Assembly (NCBI GenBank): GCA_947625935.1 | Contig: CANQQE010000004.1 | Location: forward strand, 96,345-160,344 | Source of the DNA: an uncultured Muribaculaceae bacterium | Lineage (GTDB): Bacteria > Bacteroidota > Bacteroidia > Bacteroidales > Muribaculaceae | Direction of reading: 5' to 3' | DNA length: 64,000 bases | In this document: positions 8,703-16,573 of the stretch, in pieces | Layout: each line of letters begins with the position of its first letter | How positions within the stretch are numbered: position 1 is the stretch's first letter | Position numbers and translations under genes: made by a program | Notes under the pieces: generated by a model | Told to the model about the DNA's origin: nothing | What the model saw: the letters and a program-made list of their open reading frames with translations, nothing else | The model's database searches: none

Positions 8703-9354
8703 GTCGCTGAGAGCGGTGGCGTTGGCAGCGGCTGTCTCAGCCACGGCGCAGGCGTTGGCCGTTACGGTGGAAACCGACAGTGTGAAAAAGTCTAAATATG
8801 AGCAGCGGTTGACCCGCGGCAAGGAATTTTGGCAGCGGTTGGCCCCTAATCTCTACTCCATCCAGTTTGCGGGAGGCACGGGTATGTTTTCGGCAGGCAT
8901 AGGGTGGGATTACGGTAGCAGCGACCAGTGGGAGACGCATCTCACCGTCGGGTTTCTCCCGCGGAGATATGGCAACCCCATCTACTGGACGGCGACGTTA
9001 AAGGAAAACTATATGCCGTGGAGACTCAATCTTGGACGTTCGCCATTGGAGTTGCGCCCTCTATGCGTCACCTTGGGGCTTAACTCCATTCTGCACGGCG
9101 ATTTCTGGACATCGGAGCCTGACCGTTATCCCGGCGGATACTACGGCTTCTCAAGCAGAATCAGGTTTTTTCTCGGGGTTGGCCAGCGGCTGACTTTAAA
9201 CATCCCTTATGAGCGGCGGCGCTTGGGTCGCCAATTGTCGGTCTATTATGAGGTGTCGACCTGCGACCTTTATGTCCGTCAGAAGATTCTCAGCGGTTCC
9301 ATACCTCTCAAAGATATAATAACAATCGGCATCGGAGTCATCTATACCATCTGA
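8668..9354 (+). CDS. Small envelope protein, probable outer-membrane barrel
   Basis: A protein of up to 228 residues not assigned to a known family. It has a signal peptide ending near AQALA and then alternating hydrophobic/polar strands rich in Gly, Tyr, Trp and Arg, ending in a hydrophobic strand (IGIGVIYTI) as in small outer-membrane barrels. Three in-frame starts (8668, 8677, 8680) all overlap the preceding phosphoesterase gene in another frame; the last gives the most typical signal peptide (MWKNAFFKSL). The overlap suggests coupled translation with the phosphoesterase. Confidence 0.7.
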   Translation: MTDMMWKNAFFKSLRAVALAAAVSATAQALAVTVETDSVKKSKYEQRLTRGKEFWQRLAPNLYSIQFAGGTGMFSAGIGWDYGSSDQWETHLTVGFLPRRYGNPIYWTATLKENYMPWRLNLGRSPLELRPLCVTLGLNSILHGDFWTSEPDRYPGGYYGFSSRIRFFLGVGQRLTLNIPYERRRLGRQLSVYYEVSTCDLYVRQKILSGSIPLKDIITIGIGVIYTI

Positions 9355-9496
9355 CCCGCACCCGGTTTTATTGGCCCGGTGTCAACAAAAATTTAAGTTA
9401 ATCCGTTTCTTTATTGTAAATTCGCGTTTAGGTTGCCGTCAGAGTCCATTCCCGGGAGTGGCGGCGCCCGAAAGACGACTAAAAAACAATAAGGTT

Positions 9497-10141
9497 ATGA
9501 AAAGTAAGTCTGCGGTATGGTCGAGCGTGGTGCTGTTCATCATAGGTGTCGCGCTGATTGTCCTGAAGGGGCGTGACTCCCTTCTGGGGACAATAGTTTT
9601 CATCGCGGGGATAATGTTTATAGTCCCGTCAGTAATCAATATGTTAATGCTCATCAGGGAGGCCAACCGCCGCAAGGCGGGCTATCGCAGTCCTGCCGAC
9701 CGCGGCTTTGTGACCCGCTGTATAGGTTGGTGTTCAAGCATCGGGGGGCTTGGTCTCGGAATCGCCATGTTGCTGACTCCGGGCACGTTCAGCCCGATAC
9801 TGGTCTATATATTCGCCGGTATACTGGTGCTCGGCGGCATATACCATTTCTATATACTTGCCCGCGCATACCGCCCCATAATATTTCCCGGGTGGCTTTA
9901 CATACTTCCCGCCGCATTGGTGGCCGAAGGTGCGGTAATCTTTTTCTCGGTTGTCAAGGATGACGTGCCTGCCGTGGTGCTGATGACGGGTATAGGACTG
10001 GTCGTGTTCGCAGTGGCCACTTTTGTCGAGGCTATGTCGCTTTACTCGTTCAACCGCAAGGAGGCTGCGGCTGCCAGAACGAGGGAAGCCGCTAAAAGTT
10101 CGACCGATGCGGTGGTTCCAGCCGATAGAGCCGCAGAATGA
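9497..10141 (+). CDS. DUF308-like membrane protein
   Basis: A 214-residue inner-membrane protein with about six hydrophobic segments arranged in pairs and a polar, Ala/Arg-rich C-terminal tail. The paired-helix layout resembles DUF308/HdeD proteins. I start at ATG 9497 (MKSKSAVW); the longer in-frame start at 9371 adds a non-membrane Arg-rich stretch. A weak -7 like box (TAAATTCG, 9417-9424) lies upstream. It leads a tight plus-strand run with two DUF1573 genes and meaB (gaps of 28-38 bases). Function unknown. Confidence 0.78.
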   Translation: MKSKSAVWSSVVLFIIGVALIVLKGRDSLLGTIVFIAGIMFIVPSVINMLMLIREANRRKAGYRSPADRGFVTRCIGWCSSIGGLGLGIAMLLTPGTFSPILVYIFAGILVLGGIYHFYILARAYRPIIFPGWLYILPAALVAEGAVIFFSVVKDDVPAVVLMTGIGLVVFAVATFVEAMSLYSFNRKEAAAARTREAAKSSTDAVVPADRAAE

Positions 10142-10172
10142 TGTGTCAAAACCATATTTACAATCAAAATCA

Positions 10173-10583
10173 ATGAAAAGACTGCTATTGCTTATTGCCG
10201 CTGTTTTCGTTACAGCCGCTGTCGCCATAAACGCCAAAGGCGAAGGGTCGGCCCACATCGACTTTGCCAAGAAATCGCATGACTTCGGCACCATCGACGA
10301 GAAAGGCGGGGCCGTGAGGTGTGAATTTGAGTTCACCAACACAGGCGATGCCCCGCTTGCCATCATCTCGGCGACCGCGAGCTGCGGATGCACTCGTCCG
10401 ATTTTTCCTAAAGAGCCTGTCAAGCCGGGTAAAAAGGGGATTATCAAGGTCACTTTCCTCCCCGACGGTCATCCCGGAGAGTTCTCAAAGGATGTCAAGT
10501 TGCGCACCAATGCCAAGGGGCAGAAACGCGTGGTGCTGAAGATCACCGGCGTAGTGGTTCCGGCCCCTAAAAAGAAGAAGTAA
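10173..10583 (+). CDS. DUF1573 domain protein, exported
   Basis: A 136-residue protein: signal peptide (residues 1-22) followed by a single DUF1573 Ig-like domain. The diagnostic features are HDFGTID at the start of the domain, the SCGCTRP cysteine motif, and a Lys-rich end. Start is ATG 10173 (MKRLLLLIAA); the open frame extends upstream but overlaps the previous gene. DUF1573 proteins are abundant exported proteins of Bacteroidota with unknown role. The next gene carries a homologous domain. Confidence 0.85.
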   Translation: MKRLLLLIAAVFVTAAVAINAKGEGSAHIDFAKKSHDFGTIDEKGGAVRCEFEFTNTGDAPLAIISATASCGCTRPIFPKEPVKPGKKGIIKVTFLPDGHPGEFSKDVKLRTNAKGQKRVVLKITGVVVPAPKKKK

Positions 10584-10621
10584 TCTTTGCGTCACCCTTT
10601 AAAAATTCATGACCTAAGCCG

Positions 10622-11704
10622 ATGCCAGCAAAACGTTTGTTTCAACTATTTGTCCTCGCTGTGTCAGCTATGGCGGCCCGCGGCGAGCAGAACATTGAAT
10701 GGGCCGAGACGGTGCACGATTTCGGTGCTATCGACGAGAACGACGGCCCGGTGACGTGTGATTTGCGATTTGTCAACCGAGGAGCGGAGCCGGTGGCGGT
10801 CGTTGCCGCCCGCGCGAGCTGCGGGTGCACTACCCCTAAATATCTGACGGCTCCTGTCGCCCCGGGCGACACCGGCGTTGTTGAGGTGACGTTTGATCCC
10901 ACAGGCCGTCCCGGCCGTTTCGACAAGAAGGTCAGAGTAGAGACGAGCGACGGCAGTGGCGACCCGCTGCGCTCGTCACTGCGCATCAAAGGGGTTGTGG
11001 TCGGTGCGTCCAACACCGTGCGTTCGCGTTATCCCGTCGATGCCGGAGCAGTGAAGCTGCGCGCGTCGACAGCGGCTTTTGGAGAGGTGCTGAAGACTCG
11101 CGACAAGGCTTGCTACATGGAGTGCTACAACTCGTCGCGCGACACCGTCACCCCATATTGGGATAACCTCCCTCCTTATATCACCGCACGTTCTCTCGGC
11201 AGCAAAGTGGCTCCGGGCGAGCAAAAGACATTCACGCTCTATTTCTCAGGCCCCAAAGCTCCACTCTACGGCATTGTGACCGACAGTCTTGCATTTTATG
11301 CCGACAAGGGTGCGACGCCTGTGACGGTTGATGCTGTCGCCATAGTTAAGGAAGATTTCTCGCGTCTGACCCCCGGTGCGAGAGCCAATTCACCCGAAAT
11401 CAAGATTGACCCTGAGATTGTGGATTTCGGCAAACTTGATGCCTCCGGGCCCTCGGTAAGCCGCACGTTCGAGATTGTCAACCGCGGTCATGACCCGCTT
11501 CTCGTGCGGCGCGTCTATACCGCCGACCGGGGAGTGAGCGTCAGCATAGACAAAGAGAAGGTGAAAAGAAACAAGCGGGCTGTGGTGACCGTGACCGTCG
11601 ACCCCTCGCAGCTTCCTTCCGAACTGCTAAATGCCCGCATATCGGTAATAACCAACGACCCCCTTCGTCCCACCGTAGTGGTGAGGGCAGCAGGCGAAAG
11701 ATAA
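10622..11704 (+). CDS. Multi-domain DUF1573 protein
   Basis: A 360-residue exported protein, a larger relative of the gene before it. Residues ~25-125 form a DUF1573 domain with HDFGAID and SCGCTTP; residues ~255-355 form a second Ig-like domain starting VDFGKLD that has lost the Cys-Gly-Cys motif; the central part looks like a third, degenerate unit. The two genes probably arose by duplication. Spacing of 38 bases before and 28 bases to meaB suggests one transcript. Function unknown; I infer an envelope location from the signal peptide. Confidence 0.82.
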   Translation: MPAKRLFQLFVLAVSAMAARGEQNIEWAETVHDFGAIDENDGPVTCDLRFVNRGAEPVAVVAARASCGCTTPKYLTAPVAPGDTGVVEVTFDPTGRPGRFDKKVRVETSDGSGDPLRSSLRIKGVVVGASNTVRSRYPVDAGAVKLRASTAAFGEVLKTRDKACYMECYNSSRDTVTPYWDNLPPYITARSLGSKVAPGEQKTFTLYFSGPKAPLYGIVTDSLAFYADKGATPVTVDAVAIVKEDFSRLTPGARANSPEIKIDPEIVDFGKLDASGPSVSRTFEIVNRGHDPLLVRRVYTADRGVSVSIDKEKVKRNKRAVVTVTVDPSQLPSELLNARISVITNDPLRPTVVVRAAGER

Positions 11705-11732
11705 CCCATATGAAACTTCAATACCATTAGCG

Positions 11733-12839
11733 ATGGAACACCCCGAAAACGATGATAAATACATTGGTCTGACTGTCAACAGCGGCGTAAGCCAACCCCC
11801 GGTTGTCAACCCCTACATGACCCGTCGAAAACGCCGTCCCATGCCCACCGCCGGCGAATTTGTCGAAGGCATCCTCAAAGGGGATGTGTCGATGTTAAGC
11901 CGGGCGGTTACGCTTGTCGAGAGCGTGTCGCCCGACCATTACGCCCTGGCCCAGGAGGTCATCGAGAAATGCCTGCCTCATTCAGGCAATTCGCGCCGCA
12001 TAGGGATAACCGGGGTGCCGGGAGCGGGTAAATCGACATCTATCGATGTTTTCGGCCTTCATGTCCTGAAACAGGGAGGCAAGCTCGCCGTGCTTGCGAT
12101 TGACCCGTCGAGCGAGCGCACCAAAGGGAGTATTCTCGGCGACAAGACTCGCATGGAAAAGCTCTCGATTCACCCCTCGGCTTTCATCCGCCCCAGCCCG
12201 TCGGCGGGGTCGCTCGGCGGTGTGGCGCGAAAGACGCGTGAAACCATCGTGCTTTGTGAGGCCGCCGGTTACAACAACATCTTCGTCGAGACCGTCGGGG
12301 TGGGGCAGAGTGAGACCGCCGTACATTCGATGGTCGATTTCTTCCTGTTGATACAGCTCGCGGGCACCGGCGATGAGCTTCAGGGCATAAAGCGCGGTAT
12401 CATGGAGATGGCCGACGGAATCGTCATCAACAAGGCCGACGGCGATAATATAGGGCGTGCCAAACTGGCACAGGCGCAGTTCAAGAGCGCTCTGCATCTG
12501 TTCCCGCCGACAACCTCGGGATGGATGCCCGAAGTGCTGTGCTATTCAGGCTACTATGAACTCGGCATACCCGAAGTGTGGGCCATGATTGACCGTTATT
12601 TTGAGTTTGTCAAGGGCAACGGCTATTTTGAGCGCAAGCGTCATGAGCAGGCGCGCTACTGGATGTACGAGACAATCAACGAGCGTCTGCGCAGCGCGTT
12701 CTACGATAACCCTCAGGTCGAGACCATGCTTGCCGACCGCGAGCGGCTTGTGCTTGACAACCGTCTAAGCTCGTTCATCGCCGCCCGCGAGGTGCTCAAC
12801 TTCTACTTTGACAACATTGCCGGGAACCGGACGAAATGA
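11733..12839 (+). CDS. meaB: Methylmalonyl-CoA mutase-associated GTPase MeaB
   Basis: A 368-residue G3E-class P-loop GTPase. Walker A is GVPGAGKST at about residue 94, followed by the AIDPSS motif, the ETVGVGQSE switch, and NKADGDN as the guanine-specificity motif. MeaB gates cofactor delivery to, and protects, B12-dependent methylmalonyl-CoA mutase, the propionate-forming step in these bacteria. The mutase subunits are not in this window, so meaB stands apart from mutAB here. It ends a run of membrane/exported genes with which it has no obvious functional link. Confidence 0.93.
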   Translation: MEHPENDDKYIGLTVNSGVSQPPVVNPYMTRRKRRPMPTAGEFVEGILKGDVSMLSRAVTLVESVSPDHYALAQEVIEKCLPHSGNSRRIGITGVPGAGKSTSIDVFGLHVLKQGGKLAVLAIDPSSERTKGSILGDKTRMEKLSIHPSAFIRPSPSAGSLGGVARKTRETIVLCEAAGYNNIFVETVGVGQSETAVHSMVDFFLLIQLAGTGDELQGIKRGIMEMADGIVINKADGDNIGRAKLAQAQFKSALHLFPPTTSGWMPEVLCYSGYYELGIPEVWAMIDRYFEFVKGNGYFERKRHEQARYWMYETINERLRSAFYDNPQVETMLADRERLVLDNRLSSFIAAREVLNFYFDNIAGNRTK

Positions 12840-12940
12840 CCCTTTTTCGCCTATCGGCGTTATTATATTAACCGGGGGGTGTACGGGCGGCTTAACCTTC
12901 AGTCCCGCATTCCCGATAAACCACAAATCTCAAAATAATT

Positions 12941-13276
12941 ATGGAATCAACCCGCCAAGCAAAAATCGCCCGTCTGCTCCAGAAGGAGCTGAGCGAGATA
13001 TTCCGTCAGCAGACAGCCAAAACCCACGGCACCATCGTGTCGGTGAGTGCCGTGCGTGTGTCGCCCGACCTCAGCATCGCAAAGGTTTACCTTTCGGTGT
13101 TCCCCTCTGACAAAGCGCAAGAGATACTCGAAAACATCAAACGCACGTCGAAGACAGTGCGCTACGACCTCGCTCAGAAAGTGCGTTTCCAGTTGCGCAA
13201 GACTCCTGAACTTGCGTTCTACCTCGACGACACGCTCGACTATCTCGAAAACATCGACCACCTCTTGCAGAAGTAA
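12941..13276 (+). CDS. rbfA: Ribosome-binding factor A
   Basis: A 111-residue protein matching RbfA, which binds the small ribosomal subunit and helps 16S rRNA 5'-end maturation. The start MESTRQAKIARLLQKELSEI, the central VSVSAVRVSPDLSIAKVYLS and the final strand PELAFYLDDTLDYLENI are typical, and the length is standard. The permease gene follows after 15 bases; this pairing is common in Bacteroidota. Confidence 0.93.
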   Translation: MESTRQAKIARLLQKELSEIFRQQTAKTHGTIVSVSAVRVSPDLSIAKVYLSVFPSDKAQEILENIKRTSKTVRYDLAQKVRFQLRKTPELAFYLDDTLDYLENIDHLLQK

Positions 13277-13291
13277 GGAGGGCGACCCGCG

Positions 13292-14533
13292 ATGCTTGAG
13301 CTGAGAATCGCCCTGCGCTATCTCTTTTCCAAGAAAACCCACAATGCCGTCAATGTCATCTCAATGATATCGGTGGCCGGGGTCGCTGTGGCCACTGCCG
13401 CAATAGTGGTTGTGCTGTCGGTGTTCAATGGTTTTGAACGGTTGGCTCTCGACCAGATGTCGGTTATCAATCCTCCGCTTTCGGTAGTGCCGTCGGCGGG
13501 AAAGACCATAGCCGATGCCGACTCCTTGGTGTCGGTCATAAAACGTCTTGCGCCCGGTGCCGCGGTGATTCCGACTGTCACTGAGCAGGCTTTGGCCGTG
13601 GTCGGCGACAGACAGGAACCTGTCGAGATAAAAGGTGTCGACCACGGATGGTATGCCGCGGCAGGTCTCGGCAGCCATACGATTGACGGCCAAGCGAGTC
13701 ATGGGGAGAGTGAAGGCCCATGGGCCTACGCTGACATGAGCGTAGGGGTGGCAGTCGCCCTTCACGCACACCCCGGCGCCTATGAATTTTTAAATATCTA
13801 TGTTCCCCGGCGTCTGGGGCGCATCAACCCCGCCAATCCCTATGCGGCCTTTCGTGGCGACTCGCTCGTTGTGGCGAGTGTATTCCGGACAGGTCATGCC
13901 GGCCACGACGAGAATCTTGTGGTGATGCCGCTTGACCGCGTCCGCCGTCTGCTCGACTACGAAAGCGAGGCTACTTCGATCGAGGTTTGGACAGATAGCG
14001 ACCTTGACAAGCTCGCTGTTGCCATCGAGGCGTTGTCGCCGGGAAATATCCGTGTTCTCGACCGCATGAAGCAAGAGGGACACACCTTCGCCATGATTTC
14101 CATTGAGAAATGGATAACTTTTCTGATGCTTTCGTTCATTTTGCTGATAGCCTCGTTCAATATCATCTCGACGCTCTCGCTTCTTGTCATAGAGAAAGAG
14201 GGTAATCTTGCGGTCATGAGGGCTATGGGGGCTACCGAGAGGATGGTGTCGGGAATTTTTTCGATTGAGGGGTGGCTCGTCAGCCTGAGCGGCGGTTTGG
14301 CCGGAGTGCTCATAGGGTCGGCCCTGACGCTCGCCCAGCAATGGGGCGGTTTCGTGAAGCTCGGCGGCGATGCCTCGACATTGGTTATCGACTCCTACCC
14401 GGTGGAGCTGCGTCCTGCCGACATTCTCATAGTCATCGGTCTTGTCACTGTCGTCGGGCTGGCAGCGTCAACGCTCACCACTGCCATCAATCGCCGTAAA
14501 TTCAAGCGTGCGCCCACCTTTTCCATGGAATAG
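13292..14533 (+). CDS. ABC transporter permease, LolC/LolE type
   Basis: A 413-residue inner-membrane protein with one N-terminal transmembrane segment (residues ~22-45), a large periplasmic domain and three C-terminal segments forming the FtsX domain. The N-terminal region LRIALRYLFSKKTHNAVNVI and the final helices with GGLAGVLIGSAL match lipoprotein-releasing permeases. It would act with a LolD-type ATPase not encoded here to release lipoproteins from the inner membrane. It begins 15 bases after rbfA, preceded by aaggagg, a real Shine-Dalgarno-like site that is rare in this window. Confidence 0.88.
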   Translation: MLELRIALRYLFSKKTHNAVNVISMISVAGVAVATAAIVVVLSVFNGFERLALDQMSVINPPLSVVPSAGKTIADADSLVSVIKRLAPGAAVIPTVTEQALAVVGDRQEPVEIKGVDHGWYAAAGLGSHTIDGQASHGESEGPWAYADMSVGVAVALHAHPGAYEFLNIYVPRRLGRINPANPYAAFRGDSLVVASVFRTGHAGHDENLVVMPLDRVRRLLDYESEATSIEVWTDSDLDKLAVAIEALSPGNIRVLDRMKQEGHTFAMISIEKWITFLMLSFILLIASFNIISTLSLLVIEKEGNLAVMRAMGATERMVSGIFSIEGWLVSLSGGLAGVLIGSALTLAQQWGGFVKLGGDASTLVIDSYPVELRPADILIVIGLVTVVGLAASTLTTAINRRKFKRAPTFSME

Positions 14534-14549
14534 TAGTGTTGACTGAATC

Positions 14550-14573
14550 GAGTGAAAATATAAATTTTCACTC
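14550..14573. terminator. Hairpin after the permease gene
   Basis: A 10-bp perfect inverted repeat (GAGTGAAAAT / ATTTTCACTC) with a 4-base loop. No T-run follows, so it may be a weak terminator for rbfA-permease or a site for the regulator encoded downstream. Confidence 0.4.
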
Positions 14574-14599
14574 CGTTGCGCTAAAAAAATGTAATAAAG

Positions 14600-14631
14600 T
14601 TGCATTTGTTGGTAAATAAATGTTATCTTTG
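14600..14631 (+). promoter_or_regulatory. Promoter of the LytS/LytTR pair
   Basis: TTGC at 14600-14603, 20 bases, TATCTTTG at 14624-14631. Predicted start is about 14638, which rules out the in-frame ATG at 14620 as translation start and leaves ATG 14659. Confidence 0.65.
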
Positions 14632-14658
14632 TGGGTGAATAGCACAGTTATCTATGTT

Positions 14659-15279
14659 ATGGACAATTTAGAAAGGAAATATAGGGGTGAAATCCAAAAT
14701 GACCCGAAAGCAGAGCTGGACCGATTAAAGACCCAGCTCAACCCCCATTTCATTTTCAACACACTCACATCGATTTACGCCCTGATAGACTTCGACCGCG
14801 ATCAGGCTCGCCGGGCTGTGCGCCAGTTGAGCCATCTGTTGCGCTATGTGGTCTATGACATACCCGAGGCTACTTTGGAGCGCGACTTGCAGTTCACCCG
14901 CAACTACATCTCGCTGATGAAGTTGCGCCTGCGTCCGGGCGATGTGCTCGATGTGCATATAGGCTGCGGCGACTGCGGCGATCTGCCAATCGCTCCCATG
15001 CTGTTCGTGACGATTATTGAAAACGCTTTCAAGCATGGCCGGTTTACCGATTCATCCAATCCGATCTCTATAAGCATAACCGCCCGTGACGGTCATGTTA
15101 ACTGTCACACCGTCAATCCCTACACCCCCGACCAATCGTCCGACGCTCCCCACGGCGTGGGATTGTTTAATCTCAGACGCAGGCTGCAGTTGCTCTATGG
15201 CGATAGTGCCATTCTCACCACCGAGGGCGACGGCAGGCTGTTCGTTTGTGACCTTAATATCAACTTAAATCAAAAATAA
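14659..15279 (+). CDS. Sensorless LytS-type histidine kinase
   Basis: A 206-residue histidine kinase of the His_kinase (LytS/YehU) group. The phosphorylated His30 is in LNPHFIFNTL, the N box is IIENAFKHG, and the glycine box is GVGLFNLRRRL. There is no transmembrane or sensor domain: the protein starts about 30 residues before the catalytic His, so it must be cytosolic and take its signal from a partner or a short N-terminal helix. Start 14659 is chosen because the promoter -7 box overlaps the alternative ATG at 14620. Its response regulator follows after 12 bases. Confidence 0.88.
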   Translation: MDNLERKYRGEIQNDPKAELDRLKTQLNPHFIFNTLTSIYALIDFDRDQARRAVRQLSHLLRYVVYDIPEATLERDLQFTRNYISLMKLRLRPGDVLDVHIGCGDCGDLPIAPMLFVTIIENAFKHGRFTDSSNPISISITARDGHVNCHTVNPYTPDQSSDAPHGVGLFNLRRRLQLLYGDSAILTTEGDGRLFVCDLNINLNQK

Positions 15280-15291
15280 TCCTTGTTGCAG

Positions 15292-16038
15292 ATGAAAAAA
15301 TTGAGATGCTGCGTAATTGACGATGAACCGCTTGCCAACCGCCTCATAACCGACTATGTGGAGCGAACGCCTATACTTGAGTTGGCCGGTAGCTTCGGCT
15401 CTACTCAGGACGCCGTAAAAACCGTGCTCGACGGCAAAATAGACCTTGTGTTTCTCGACATACAGATGCCCCAGCTCAACGGGCTTGAGTTTGCCAAAAT
15501 CATCCCCGCCGATTGCCGCATAATCTTCACCACGGCCTTTGACCAGTATGCCGTGCAGGGGTTCAAGGTCAATGCGCTCGATTATCTGTTAAAGCCGATC
15601 AGCTACGACGATTTCCTGTCGTCGGTCAACCGCGCTGTCAGTTGGCACGAGATGAAGTGCGCCGCCGAGGGTCGCTCCACGGCTCCCGACTATCTCATGG
15701 TGAAGAGCGACTACAAGCTGTTGCAGATTCCGCTCCGCGACATCCTTTTCATCGAGGGGTTGAAAGATTATGTGAAAATTTACCTGACCCAGGATCAGCG
15801 CAGCGTCATGACTCTGATGGGTATGCGCACCCTTGAGCAGTACCTGCCTGAGTCGATGTTTATGCGAATCCACCGCTCCTACATGGTCAACCTGCATCAC
15901 ATCAGGGTTATCGAGCGTAACCGGGTGGTGTTCGGCAGCCATCATATACCCATCAGCGAAACCTACCGCGCCGCCTTCAACGACTACATCTCACGCCACT
16001 CCGTCGCTCTTCTCCGCGACGACTCCGACACCGACTGA
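15292..16038 (+). CDS. LytTR-family response regulator
   Basis: A 248-residue regulator with an N-terminal receiver domain (acidic pocket Asp10/Asp11, phospho-acceptor Asp56 in LVFLDIQMP, conserved Lys in LLKPI) and a C-terminal LytTR DNA-binding domain (from about residue 140, with FIEGLKDYVKIYL, MRIHRSYMVNL). The kinase encoded just upstream should phosphorylate it. An upstream TTG at 15283 is possible, but the ATG at 15292 gives the usual MKKLRCCVIDDE start. Targets cannot be read, although the pair has its own promoter and could regulate the next gene. Confidence 0.92.
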   Translation: MKKLRCCVIDDEPLANRLITDYVERTPILELAGSFGSTQDAVKTVLDGKIDLVFLDIQMPQLNGLEFAKIIPADCRIIFTTAFDQYAVQGFKVNALDYLLKPISYDDFLSSVNRAVSWHEMKCAAEGRSTAPDYLMVKSDYKLLQIPLRDILFIEGLKDYVKIYLTQDQRSVMTLMGMRTLEQYLPESMFMRIHRSYMVNLHHIRVIERNRVVFGSHHIPISETYRAAFNDYISRHSVALLRDDSDTD

Positions 16039-16094
16039 CCACCCCACTCCGTCAACCAAAGCCGCTTCTTGTCGGCATTTTCAATATAAATAGT

Positions 16095-16102
16095 TATCTT
16101 TG
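16095..16102 (+). promoter_or_regulatory. -7 element before the small membrane protein
   Basis: TATCTTTG, exact match to the Bacteroidota -7 box, 31 bases before ATG 16133. A TTG lies 23 bases upstream (16069-16071), slightly far. Confidence 0.5.
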
Positions 16103-16132
16103 TCTGAGTATTAACTAAAAAGGGACATTAAG

Positions 16133-16489
16133 ATGAAAGGATTATTGAAAGTGGCGGGTTTTGCAGAGTGGATCGCGTTTATTGTTTTTGTTGTGGTGTT
16201 GGGAGCCTCGCAGCAATCTCAGAAACCCGTTGCGGCGATTTTGGTTTACGCCGTAGCCGTCGCAATGTTATGGTTCATGATTGCCGCTTCCTCCCGAAAG
16301 CGCGCCAAGGTCAACCGATTCCCTAATTGCATACCTGTGGGCAACCCGGTTGTCTATGCCTTGTTAGGTTATTTCTGCTACGAAGCGTCGGTCGCCGAGG
16401 CTTTATACACGCCATTACTCATTGCCATTTCAGTCGTTGTCGGTATAGGCATATTGAGGTGGGTAATATCGATGATGACGTTGGACTGA
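16133..16489 (+). CDS. Small integral membrane protein
   Basis: A 118-residue protein with four hydrophobic segments (about residues 8-25, 32-51, 68-85 and 92-112) and a basic loop SSRKRAKV after the second. I do not recognise a family. It has its own promoter and a shared terminator with amt, so it is a single-gene unit. It follows the kinase/regulator pair, which might control it. Confidence 0.65.
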   Translation: MKGLLKVAGFAEWIAFIVFVVVLGASQQSQKPVAAILVYAVAVAMLWFMIAASSRKRAKVNRFPNCIPVGNPVVYALLGYFCYEASVAEALYTPLLIAISVVVGIGILRWVISMMTLD

Positions 16490-16514
16490 CACCTTCCAAC
16501 ACATCTCAAAATAA

Positions 16515-16545
16515 AAGCGGGCGGCCTCAGAGGGGCTGCCCGCTT
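16515..16545. terminator. Bidirectional terminator between the small membrane gene and amt
   Basis: An inverted repeat with arms AAGCGGGC and GCCCGCTT plus inner GC pairs, lying between convergent genes. A-rich sequence to the left supplies the T-run for the minus strand (amt). Confidence 0.7.
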
Positions 16546-16573
16546 GTCGTATGTTGACTTTGGTCGCTTCTGG

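Noticed and set aside
9734-10453. Minus-strand open frame across the DUF308 and DUF1573 genes
   Set aside because: Opposes two well supported genes and their spacing; no family or signal visible.
13790-14341. Antisense open frame in the permease gene
   Set aside because: Shadow of a clear FtsX-type coding region on the other strand.
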